A stretch of 10,028 nt of DNA, taken from assembly GCA_910577925.1 (NCBI GenBank), contig CAJTOI010000047.1:1-10028 (forward strand), written 5' to 3'. Below are positions 1 to 5,829 of this stretch, one piece after another. The notes under the pieces are model-generated. The model was not told the DNA's origin. It searched no databases and saw nothing but the letters and a program-made list of their open reading frames with translations. Numbering within the stretch: the first letter of the stretch is position 1; the number at the start of each line of letters is the position of its first letter. The position numbers and the translations under genes are program-made. The stretch comes from an uncultured Roseburia sp. (GTDB lineage: Bacteria; Bacillota; Clostridia; Lachnospirales; Lachnospiraceae).

Positions 1-51
1 GCACTGCTGCGGTTTTACAATCGGTTTCTGGTCCCGAACAGGGAGCAGTGA
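1..51 (+). CDS. 3' end of an upstream gene (uncertain frame)
   Basis: The first bases can be read as the last 16 codons of a gene entering from the left, ending at TGA 49-51 with the peptide ALLRFYNRFLVPNREQ. I prefer this frame because 11 of its 16 codons end in G or C, as in the GC-rich genes of this window. A competing frame runs from base 3 to TAG 99-101 and ends in EDPLSGQRR, but its third positions are much less GC-rich. Neither tail is long enough to name a family. The stretch from about 102 to the promoter at 126 holds nothing recognisable, and I see no terminator hairpin. Confidence 0.3.
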   Translation, partial: ALLRFYNRFLVPNREQ

Positions 52-125
52 TTTTCTTTGAAGCAAAAGATGAAGATCCCCTCAGCGGGCAACGGAGATA
101 GTAAATATCAGCAATTAAACTATAA

Positions 126-153
126 TTGACATTCTATGGGATAGATATATAAT
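126..153 (+). promoter_or_regulatory. Sigma-A promoter of the small secreted protein gene
   Basis: A perfect -35 box TTGACA (126-131) and a perfect -10 box TATAAT (148-153) are separated by 16 bp, in A/T-rich DNA. Transcription would start near 160, leaving a leader of about 45 nt before the TTG start at 205. No operator-like repeat is obvious. Confidence 0.8.
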
Positions 154-204
154 AAAATTAAGCAAATGTGACACTGGAAAAGTTTAAAATTAGGAGAGAT
201 AAAT

Positions 205-603
205 TTGAAAAAACGGATTTGTCAGTCGGTTTATGTGATTTTTTTTCTGACAGTTCTGCTGATTTCCGGAAGAACGGACCTGCCAAGAGGGGAAACACTT
301 CGGGAGAACCGGCTGGTCACAGGGATGATGATTGAGAATGACAAGACGGGAAGTCAGAAGAAATTGACGGCGGAGAGGGACATGGATACGATTCGGGACT
401 GCTGGGAACTTTTGTATGGCTTGGAGGGAAAACGTATGCCGGATACGGATGGATTTACGGTTGCCGTGTTTTTTTCAGACAAAACCATTGACACTTATTT
501 TGTCGGGAAAGAGGAGGAAGCCGCATACGGCTACTTGTCCGCGTTATTTGAGAATATGGAAAAGTATTTATCATATCAGAAAAAGAACAGATATGGTCAT
601 TGA
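205..603 (+). CDS. Small secreted or membrane-anchored protein of unknown function
   Basis: A 132-residue protein starting at TTG 205, chosen because AGGAGAG (192-198) lies six bases upstream and a strong promoter precedes it. The N-terminus is signal-peptide-like: MKKRICQS is followed by a hydrophobic run at about residues 9-21 (VYVIFFLTVLLIS). No lipobox cysteine follows it. The rest is polar and looks like one small mixed alpha/beta domain. It contains DTIRDCWELLYGLEG near residues 60-75, a strand-like FTVAVFF near 84-90, and a C-terminal helix with an aromatic cluster (YGYLSALFENMEKYLSYQ). I do not recognise a family. It is monocistronic, with its own promoter and terminator, and converges on the PAP2 gene. 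An extracytoplasmic role is inferred only from the N-terminus. Confidence 0.75.
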   Translation: MKKRICQSVYVIFFLTVLLISGRTDLPRGETLRENRLVTGMMIENDKTGSQKKLTAERDMDTIRDCWELLYGLEGKRMPDTDGFTVAVFFSDKTIDTYFVGKEEEAAYGYLSALFENMEKYLSYQKKNRYGH

Positions 604-614
604 AGCTTGTATTT

Positions 615-666
615 AAAAAAAGACAGCCATTGCATAAAAAATTTGTGCAGAGGCTGTCTTTTTTTG
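615..666. terminator. Bidirectional rho-independent terminator
   Basis: The inverted repeat AGACAGCC (621-628) / GGCTGTCT (652-659) is flanked by an A-run on the left (615-620) and a T-run on the right (659-665), so it can end transcription from both sides. It sits between the convergent small-protein gene (stop 603) and the PAP2 gene (stop at 685). Confidence 0.85.
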
Positions 667-684
667 AAGAGAGACCATATACTG

Positions 685-1377
685 TTATATCTGCCGCAAT
701 TTTCCTCTGTATTTCGGCTGCCGGGCCGGAAAACGCACGGGGCTGCCGCTGTACACCAGAGAACACATAAATGCCGCCAGTACCATCCCTGTCGCGACGT
801 CAAAGACCGAATGCTGCTTCAAAAACATGGTCGAGGCGACAATGCTGACCGCGAGAAGTGCCGAGCCCAGGCGGATCGGCCGGTTGGACTTAAAATTGTC
901 ACAGTGGCATACCGCCGCATGGATGGCGATGGAATTGTATACATGGATGCTCGGAAACAGGTTCGTTGCCGTGTCGGCGGAGTAGAGCCATTTCACAAGT
1001 GTGACAAAAATGTTATCGCGCGCAAAGCCGTCGGGGCGCAGGTAATGCCCGTTCGGGTAGAGCGTGGAGATAACCAGAAAGACCGTCATTCCGGTAAAAA
1101 GTACAATGCAGAGCCTGAAATATTCATCCCGGTTTTTACAGTAAAAGTAGGCGAGGCCCCAGGCGATGTAGCCGAACCACATCAGATACGGAACGATGAA
1201 ATATTCGCAGAACGGAATATAGTCGTCGAGAGCGACATGGATCACGTGAAAATGTGTGGTCACCGTCCGCTCAAGATGGCCGAACCAGGGCAGGTACACC
1301 GCAAAATAAAGGAGCAGCAGACCGTGTTTATTCTTTTCGAAGAAGGCCAAAAACGCCGTGTATATTCTTGTTTTCAA
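685..1377 (-). CDS. PAP2-family membrane phosphatase
   Basis: A membrane protein of 230 residues that belongs to the type 2 phosphatidic acid phosphatase superfamily. These enzymes cleave lipid or soluble phosphate esters through a phospho-histidine intermediate. I chose the TTG start at 1377 because AGAGG lies eight bases upstream; an extension to 1422 would overlap the promoter -10 box. Visible motifs are RP at 114-115 (C1), PSIH at 142-145 (C2), and KQHSVFD at 187-193 (C3), giving H145, H189 and D193 as the likely catalytic trio. About five to six hydrophobic segments alternate with loops. The lysine of the classic C1 motif is a tyrosine here (Y107), and the SR of C3 reads ST (182-183), so it departs from canonical C55-PP or PA phosphatases. 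It resembles the branch also found in inositol-phosphorylceramide-synthase-like proteins. The substrate is unknown. It is divergent from the transpeptidase gene. Confidence 0.9.
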   Translation of the reverse strand: MKTRIYTAFLAFFEKNKHGLLLLYFAVYLPWFGHLERTVTTHFHVIHVALDDYIPFCEYFIVPYLMWFGYIAWGLAYFYCKNRDEYFRLCIVLFTGMTVFLVISTLYPNGHYLRPDGFARDNIFVTLVKWLYSADTATNLFPSIHVYNSIAIHAAVCHCDNFKSNRPIRLGSALLAVSIVASTMFLKQHSVFDVATGMVLAAFMCSLVYSGSPVRFPARQPKYRGKLRQI

Positions 1378-1410
1378 AATATCATCCTCTTTGCTTTTTA
1401 TTTGTCTGCG

Positions 1411-1439
1411 ATTATAGCACAACGTTTTTGACGAGACAA
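1411..1439 (-). promoter_or_regulatory. Sigma-A promoter of the PAP2 gene
   Basis: Read on the minus strand, TTGTCT (1439-1434) and a perfect TATAAT (1416-1411) are separated by 17 bp. Transcription would start near 1404, giving a leader of roughly 27 nt before the TTG start. This location argues against translation starting at 1422. Confidence 0.75.
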
Positions 1440-1498
1440 TTACCTTAAAATTTTATTAAGAAAGATTATTAAAAATTTAAAAAATAAAGAAACGAAAG

Positions 1499-1508
1499 AA
1501 GGCGCCTT
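1499..1508. promoter_or_regulatory. Short GC-rich palindrome between divergent promoters
   Basis: AAGGCGCCTT is a perfect 10-bp palindrome standing out in very A/T-rich DNA. It lies about 40 bp upstream of the transpeptidase -35 box and 60 bp from the PAP2 -35 box. It could be a protein-binding site, but one short palindrome is weak evidence. Confidence 0.25.
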
Positions 1509-1548
1509 TGTGCAGTTGTTACATAAATATTACGATTGCGGCAAAATG

Positions 1549-1576
1549 TTGACAGAAATTTTGCATTTATTATAAT
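1549..1576 (+). promoter_or_regulatory. Sigma-A promoter of the L,D-transpeptidase gene
   Basis: Perfect TTGACA (1549-1554) and TATAAT (1571-1576) boxes are separated by 16 bp. Transcription would start near 1583, about 43 nt before the preferred ATG at 1626. The A/T-rich tract at 1441-1500 upstream is shared with the divergent PAP2 promoter. Confidence 0.8.
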
Positions 1577-1625
1577 ATGAATTGTGTTTTTATAGGAAAT
1601 TAGGCTTATTTTGGGGAAATATGGA

Positions 1626-3416
1626 ATGAAAAAGGACAAAAAAGAAAAGAAGACATATTCAAAAAAGCATATCGGATTCGGAATCGTACTCGGAGTTACC
1701 GTGCTCGCAGGAGTTTATATCGGGATGGCGGTATTTTTTCAAACGCATTTCTGTTTCGGAACAACCGTGGACGGGATTCCGGTGGGCGGCTTAAACGCTG
1801 CGGGGGTGGAACGGCTGATCAAAGAAGAGATTGACGGTTACCGCCTGAAACTTTTAAAGCGCGAGGGAGAACCGGAGGAGATTTCCGGGGCGGATATTTC
1901 CATCCGGCCGGTGTTTGACGGAGAGGTGGCGCAGCTGATTGAGGCGCAGAGGCCTTTTGCGTGGATTGCGTCGGTATTCCGCGGGGAGGAGCTTGCGCTT
2001 GCGCGCGCCGTGGAATTTGATGCGGATGCGCTCGAGGAAATCATTGACGGCCTGGAATGTATGGATGCGGAAAATCAGAGAATGCCGGTCAATGCCGCCT
2101 GTTCCGGTTACGTGAAGGGGACCGGATATACACTCATTCCTGCGGACTACGGAACGACCGTCGCGCGGGGCGCCTTCAGAAAGGCGGTATTTGAGGCAGT
2201 TTCCACACTGAAAGACGAACTGGATCTGGATGCGTCGGGATGTTATGTGGAGCCGAAAATCGGCGACGACAATCCGAAGCTTCTAAAAGTGTTAGAGGAA
2301 CTGAACCGCTGCGTCGGGATGACGGTCACTTATGACTTCGATGAGAAAAAAGAGATTTTAGACGGCGAGACTGTCAGCGAATGGCTGAATGTCGTGGACC
2401 TGGAGCTGACAGTTGACGAGGAGGCGGTGCTCTCCTATGTAAAACAGCTCGGAAAGAAATACAATACCGCGTATCAGCCCAAAACGTTTGAGACTTCCTA
2501 CGGGGAGACGGTTACGATCTCCAATGGTTTTTACGGATGGCGCATCGACAGCGGCCAGGAGACGGAGCAGCTGATCGCCGACCTGAAAGCGGGCGAGTCC
2601 GTGGAGCGGGAGCCGGTTTACTTACAGACGGCCAACAGCCACGGGGAAACCGATTACGGAGATTCCTATGTGGAGATTAATCTGACGGCGCAGCATCTGT
2701 TTTTATATAAAGACGGAGAGCTGGTGGTCGAGAGTGATTTTGTGTCCGGGTGTGTGGCAAAGGGGCATTCTACGCCGACCGGTGCTTTCGGACTTACGTA
2801 TAAGACTACGGATGCGGTGCTGCGCGGGCCGGGTTATGCCACGCCGGTCAAGTACTGGATGCCGTTTAACGGGGATGTGGGCATGCACGATGCGACCTGG
2901 CGCAGAAGCTTCGGCGGAAATATCTATAAGAGAAACGGTTCCCATGGCTGCATCAATCTGCCGTTTGATGTGGCAGAGAAAATTTACGGGAACATCGACA
3001 AGGGCTATGCGGTTCTGGTATACACGCTTCCGGGGACCGAGAGCGCGGCAGCAAACGAGCAGGACGCGGCCGAAGTGGTCAATCTGATCAACTCAATCGG
3101 AACGGTGACGCTCGAGAGCGAGACGGCGATTGTGAGTGCGAGAAATCTCTATGACGCACTGTCGGGAACGGCAAAGGGATACGTGACCAATTACGATACG
3201 CTTGTGGCTGCGGAGGCGGCGCTTGCCGCATTGAAGGCAGGACAGCCGCCTGCAGAGGGGCAGCCGCCGGCAGAACAACCACCCGCAGAGCAACCACCCG
3301 CAGAGCAGCCGCCGTCTGCGGAAGGGCAGCCGCCGGCAGAACAACCGCCCGCAGAGCAACCACCCGCAGAGCAGCCGCCGGCAGAACAACCGCCCGCGGA
3401 GCAGCCGCCGCAGTGA
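1626..3416 (+). CDS. Membrane-anchored L,D-transpeptidase (YkuD) with PG_binding_4 domains and Pro-rich tail
   Basis: This is a 596-residue cell-wall enzyme of the YkuD family, which forms 3-3 peptidoglycan cross-links or attaches proteins to stem peptides outside the membrane. I prefer ATG 1626, preceded by GGGG at 1613-1616; an in-frame TTG at 1611 would add five residues. Domain order: a lysine-rich cytoplasmic tip; one transmembrane segment at about 15-36; PG_binding_4-type regions at about 50-340, where VDGIPVGGLNAA opens the first; and the YkuD domain at about 348-467. The active site is complete: H421, 17 residues, then SHGCIN with catalytic C442. After it comes a helical segment at about 480-537 (VVNLINSIGTVTLESE). 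Residues 540-596 are QPPAE-type repeats. The tail may span or bind the wall (inference). It is monocistronic and divergent from the PAP2 gene. Confidence 0.95.
   Translation: MKKDKKEKKTYSKKHIGFGIVLGVTVLAGVYIGMAVFFQTHFCFGTTVDGIPVGGLNAAGVERLIKEEIDGYRLKLLKREGEPEEISGADISIRPVFDGEVAQLIEAQRPFAWIASVFRGEELALARAVEFDADALEEIIDGLECMDAENQRMPVNAACSGYVKGTGYTLIPADYGTTVARGAFRKAVFEAVSTLKDELDLDASGCYVEPKIGDDNPKLLKVLEELNRCVGMTVTYDFDEKKEILDGETVSEWLNVVDLELTVDEEAVLSYVKQLGKKYNTAYQPKTFETSYGETVTISNGFYGWRIDSGQETEQLIADLKAGESVEREPVYLQTANSHGETDYGDSYVEINLTAQHLFLYKDGELVVESDFVSGCVAKGHSTPTGAFGLTYKTTDAVLRGPGYATPVKYWMPFNGDVGMHDATWRRSFGGNIYKRNGSHGCINLPFDVAEKIYGNIDKGYAVLVYTLPGTESAAANEQDAAEVVNLINSIGTVTLESETAIVSARNLYDALSGTAKGYVTNYDTLVAAEAALAALKAGQPPAEGQPPAEQPPAEQPPAEQPPSAEGQPPAEQPPAEQPPAEQPPAEQPPAEQPPQ
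3243..3413 (+). repeat. In-frame 15-bp repeats coding for QPPAE
   Basis: The 3' end of the transpeptidase gene is a tandem array. There are eleven QPP blocks, nine of them QPPAE (the first followed by G), plus one QPPSAEG in the middle and a final QPPQ. Two codon versions of the unit occur, CAGCCGCCGGCAGAA and CAACCACCCGCAGAG, and they recur in a similar order on both sides of the QPPSAEG unit. This suggests a block of several units was duplicated as a whole. Such arrays can change length by slipped replication without a frameshift. Confidence 0.95.
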
Positions 3417-3470
3417 TTGTGGGAGGTTCTTTCTCATAATGCCGGCGCTTCTATAATCAGTAAATTCCAT

Positions 3471-3529
3471 GGGGCTGTCGCTTTAACGGTTGAAAAATCG
3501 TGAAACGACAGCTCCCTTTTTGCTTTTTT
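3471..3529 (+). terminator. Terminator-like hairpin after the transpeptidase gene, possibly also the IS end
   Basis: GGGGCTGTCG (3471-3480) pairs with CGACAGCTCC (3506-3515) over 10 bp with one G-U pair, and is followed by CTTTTTGCTTTTTT. It is the only hairpin with a T-tract after the transpeptidase stop at 3416. A GGGGCTGTCGC start is also what I would expect for the end of an IS1182-family element, so this may be an IS terminus that now works as a terminator. Confidence 0.6.
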
Positions 3530-3628
3530 GACAGCAAAGTTTCTGAAAAAGCCCTGATGCTTTTATAAAAGGGCAAACTTTAACAAGCCATTTCCCATGG
3601 CTGAAAGCTTCGTTTTGAAACCTCAAAA

Positions 3629-4012
3629 TCAGACACTTTTCAGCGGGAATACATATGTTCCCGTCCTGCCCTTTTGAATCTTGTTATGGAGCTTGTTGAT
3701 ATTTCGCGTCTTGGCAAGCAGTGTACTTTCTGCCAGTACGTTTGATGTCCCTTTGCTCAAGTATCTCTTGAACTGCATATTCTGTTTCAAATCTCCAAAA
3801 GAACCTTCTGCCCTGTACTTCAAAAATGTTTTTGCAACCTGAAGCAGCTTTGTTCTTTCTTCCAGTGATGTTTTACAGTTGCTGCCTGTGATGCAGTCCT
3901 TTTTGTAAGTGCAGCCGCTACAGTCCTCGCACCGGTAAATTGTTTTTTCACTTATGTAGCCGGTTTTGCTTTTGGAGCGCCTGATATGGTCTGCGTTCAG
4001 TTTCCTGCCATT
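3629..4012 (-). pseudogene. C-terminal fragment of IS1182-family transposase
   Basis: An open frame of 127 codons on the minus strand, ending at 3629, matches the C-terminal part of an IS1182-type DDE transposase. Telling features are the cysteine-rich stretch YRCEDCSGCTYKKDC, the EGSFGDLKQNMQFKRYLSKG segment carrying the late acidic residue of the DDE domain, and the family's closing motif NINKLHNKIQ. A methionine-type start (TTG 3823) exists only inside the fragment, but the frame runs open upstream to about 4012, where family similarity ends. The N-terminal two thirds, including the first two catalytic aspartates, are gone. It is non-functional. Confidence 0.85.
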
Positions 4013-4016
4013 TATT

Positions 4017-4529
4017 AAGAGAGCAACAAAGAGTAAAAACGGGACTGCGAAAAAGAAATGTACACGCTGCGGACACGAACAAAGCGTTACGGTCTATCGG
4101 CCTAAAAAAGTCGGTTTTTCTAAAATAACGTTCGTCTATAATGGAAAGAACCAAAAACCCCGGGTAACGGTTTACGACGTGAACGGCAAGGCATTGAAAA
4201 GCGGGACAGACTATAGGGATGGAACGGAAATAAAAGGCGTAACTGTCAGGAGTAAAAACAGCATTTTGTTAAAGTGGCAAAAACAAAACAGCCAGGTTGA
4301 CGGATTTGAAATTCAGTGTTCTACAGACAAAGGATTCTCAAAAGGCAAAATCAGAACGACAGGCGTAAAGGGCAGTAAGAAGACATCGGCTATTGTGAAA
4401 AATATAAAGCGGAATCAAGTATATTATATACGGATTCGCAGTTATAAAAATGTGAAACAAAATGGAAAAAACGTTAAAGTGTATTCGGAATGGTCTGAGG
4501 TTAAAAGTTTTAGTTATTGGTATAAGTGA
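4017..4529 (+). pseudogene. 5'-truncated surface protein with FN3 domain
   Basis: The last 170 or so codons of a secreted repeat-type surface protein. It opens with KSKNGTAKKKCTRCG, the CxxCG element often seen in such proteins. A FSKITFVYNGKNQKPRVTV segment follows, then a fibronectin type III domain (VTVRSKNSILLKWQKQ to YYIRIRSYKNVK, closing with YSEWSEVKSF). Translation could nominally start at 3966 (TTG), but those first 17 codons are antisense to the transposase remnant, there is no Shine-Dalgarno site, and no signal peptide exists. The gene was therefore cut at the IS junction near 4013-4020. Between SGTDY and DGTEIKGV, roughly 40 residues usual in relatives seem to be missing. Confidence 0.75.
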
Positions 4530-4551
4530 GGCATCGATTAGAACTTTCGAT

Positions 4552-4580
4552 TTGACTTATACATAGAAATTATGTAAGAT
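4552..4580 (+). promoter_or_regulatory. Sigma-A promoter of the CAP-domain gene
   Basis: TTGACT (4552-4557) and TAAGAT (4575-4580) are separated by 17 bp, only 22 bp after the stop of the FN3 remnant. The start point would be near 4587, about 60 nt before the ATG, so the CAP gene does not depend on the broken upstream gene. Confidence 0.7.
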
Positions 4581-4646
4581 ATATATGATAAGATAGTTAT
4601 TGGCAGTATAAATGAATGTTGTTTTGTCCGGAAAAGGGGAGAGATT

Positions 4647-5615
4647 ATGACGAAAGCGCGTCAGAGAACAAGAATCATTGCTTTTTTGTTGGTTTTTGCA
4701 TTGTCAGTTTTTCAGGTTCCCGCAGAAACTCAGGCTGCATCTGTGCGCCCTGCAGATGTCAAAAAGGCGGGGAGTGGTAATATTCTTATCGGAGTTCCCG
4801 GCTCTTTTGAGAGAGTAAGTAAGACTACAATTTTAAAGCGAATTAATCAAATCCGCAAGGAAGCGTGTATGAAAGGGTATATCAATCCTTCTACAGGCAA
4901 AAAATTGAAAGCTTCCGATTATGTACCGATCAAATGGTCTTCCAATTTGGAGTGGATTGCCCAGCTGCGTGCCGCGGAGTGTACGGTCAATGAAAGCCAT
5001 ACGCGTCCAAATGGCAAGGGTTGCTTCAGTATAAAGTATAAAAATGAGCAGAGCTGGGCGGAAAATCTTGCATGGAATTATTCCGGATTGATGTATGGAA
5101 TCGAGCAATGGTACGACGAAAAAGAGGATTGGGTAAAGCAGAATCATAATGCCGTGACCGGACATTATACCAGCTTAATCAATCCGAATTACAAATATAT
5201 CGGACTTGGTTCCTTTATCCGTGATTCCGGCGGCTGGTATGGCGTTTCGGCAGAGTTTGGGTACAGCAGTACTGATTCCGGGAAACAGTCAAAGGTAAAA
5301 GGTAAAACCATTCAGACGATTGAGGTCAGCAAAAAAGGAACAAAACAGACATTAAATGCTCCTTCTTCCATTAAACTGAAGAAATCAAAGCAGCTGACGG
5401 TTACATGCAGCGTTACTTATCCTGGAATTATGGGTGGTAAAAATACCACAAAAGGCAAAATACTTGATGGTATCACATGGAAATCTTCGAAACCTTCTGT
5501 AATATCTGTAAAGAGCAACGGGAAAATTACTGCAAAAAAGACAGGAAAGGTTACGATTACTGCGAAAATAAAAGGCGGGAAAACGTTAAAGAAGACCATC
5601 ACTGTAAAAAAATAA
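4647..5615 (+). CDS. Secreted CAP (SCP/PR-1) domain protein with C-terminal Big2 domain
   Basis: A 322-residue secreted protein. The ATG start follows AGGGGAGAG (4635-4643). Residues 1-30 are a signal peptide with the hydrophobic core IIAFLLVFALSVFQV and a likely cleavage after TQAA. The CAP domain covers about 50-215. It shows the usual conserved positions: H118 in SHTRPNG, E139 in AENLAWNY, and H173 in TGHYTSLINP, followed by YIGLGSF. About 228-322 form a Big2-type immunoglobulin-like domain (WKSSKPSVISVKSNGKITAK, then GKVTITAKIKGGKT). In this family Big2 domains hold proteins on bacterial surfaces; the biochemical role of bacterial CAP domains is poorly known. It has its own promoter and terminator. 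There is no LPXTG motif, so any wall attachment is non-covalent. Confidence 0.92.
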   Translation: MTKARQRTRIIAFLLVFALSVFQVPAETQAASVRPADVKKAGSGNILIGVPGSFERVSKTTILKRINQIRKEACMKGYINPSTGKKLKASDYVPIKWSSNLEWIAQLRAAECTVNESHTRPNGKGCFSIKYKNEQSWAENLAWNYSGLMYGIEQWYDEKEDWVKQNHNAVTGHYTSLINPNYKYIGLGSFIRDSGGWYGVSAEFGYSSTDSGKQSKVKGKTIQTIEVSKKGTKQTLNAPSSIKLKKSKQLTVTCSVTYPGIMGGKNTTKGKILDGITWKSSKPSVISVKSNGKITAKKTGKVTITAKIKGGKTLKKTITVKK

Positions 5616-5635
5616 AAGAAAAGCAGACAGGAAAA

Positions 5636-5672
5636 ACAGCATGCGGCATATAATGTCGCATGCTGTCTTTAC
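5636..5672 (+). terminator. Strong hairpin terminator after the CAP gene
   Basis: ACAGCATGCG (5636-5645) pairs perfectly with CGCATGCTGT (5657-5666). The stem continues inward (GCAT with ATGT, one G-U) to a three-base loop, giving 14 bp in total. The following T-run is weak (CTTTACATTT). It separates the CAP gene from the gal promoter. Confidence 0.75.
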
Positions 5673-5702
5673 ATTTAGATAACAGGTTCTGTAATATGTA
5701 AT

Positions 5703-5753
5703 TTTGTTGCAAGATTTCTGCACTTTGTTGCAGCCTTTCCGGGGGCGGTTGCA
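5703..5753 (+). promoter_or_regulatory. Three GTTGCA direct repeats phased at 21 bp upstream of galK
   Basis: GTTGCA occurs at 5706-5711, 5727-5732 and 5748-5753, each exactly 21 bp (two helical turns) from the next. The first two copies match further, as TTTGTTGCA, three bases, then TTTC. The third overlaps the -35 box. Same-face direct repeats that end on the -35 are the layout of AraC-type activator sites such as araI1-I2, so an activator of galKT is the natural inference. No regulator gene is in the window. Confidence 0.6.
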
Positions 5754-5776
5754 AAGTAAAACGGAGCAGTTATAAT
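5749..5776 (+). promoter_or_regulatory. galKT promoter with a weak -35 box
   Basis: A perfect TATAAT (5771-5776) lies 16 bp after TTGCAA (5749-5754). The -35 box has only three conserved leading bases and is itself part of the repeat array, which fits a promoter that needs an activator. The start point near 5783 would give a leader of about 47 nt. Confidence 0.65.
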
Positions 5777-5829
5777 AAAAATCAGAAGTGCGAAAGACGC
5801 AGCGAAAGGCGGAAAACAAGGAGGATTTT

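Larger units (their letters stand above)
3471..4012 (-). mobile_element. Truncated IS1182-family insertion sequence
   Basis: A remnant of about 540 bp of an element that is normally around 1.7 kb. The left boundary is placed at the terminal hairpin (3471) and the right boundary at 4012, where similarity to the transposase stops. The minus strand holds the transposase C-terminus, followed by a hairpin GCCCT / AGGGC with TTTTT (about 3575-3545), which would be its terminator. The other end and most of the transposase are missing, so it cannot move by itself. Exact ends are inferred, not proven. Confidence 0.65.

Noticed and set aside
607..1431. 274-codon plus-strand open frame
   Set aside because: It lies antisense to the PAP2 gene, overlaps the bidirectional terminator, and its product is rich in Arg/His/Cys without domain logic. 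The minus strand shows clear PAP2 motifs.
3243..3413. Possible CRISPR-like array
   Set aside because: The repeats are contiguous 15-bp coding units in frame with the transpeptidase, with no spacers.
3093..3470. Minus-strand frame rich in Arg, Leu and Cys
   Set aside because: It is the reverse reading of the QPPAE repeat array; its repeats are a by-product of the coding repeats.
5788..5829. Upstream GTG start adding 14 residues to galactokinase
   Set aside because: It lies about five bases from the predicted transcription start and has no Shine-Dalgarno site, while ATG 5830 has a near-perfect one.
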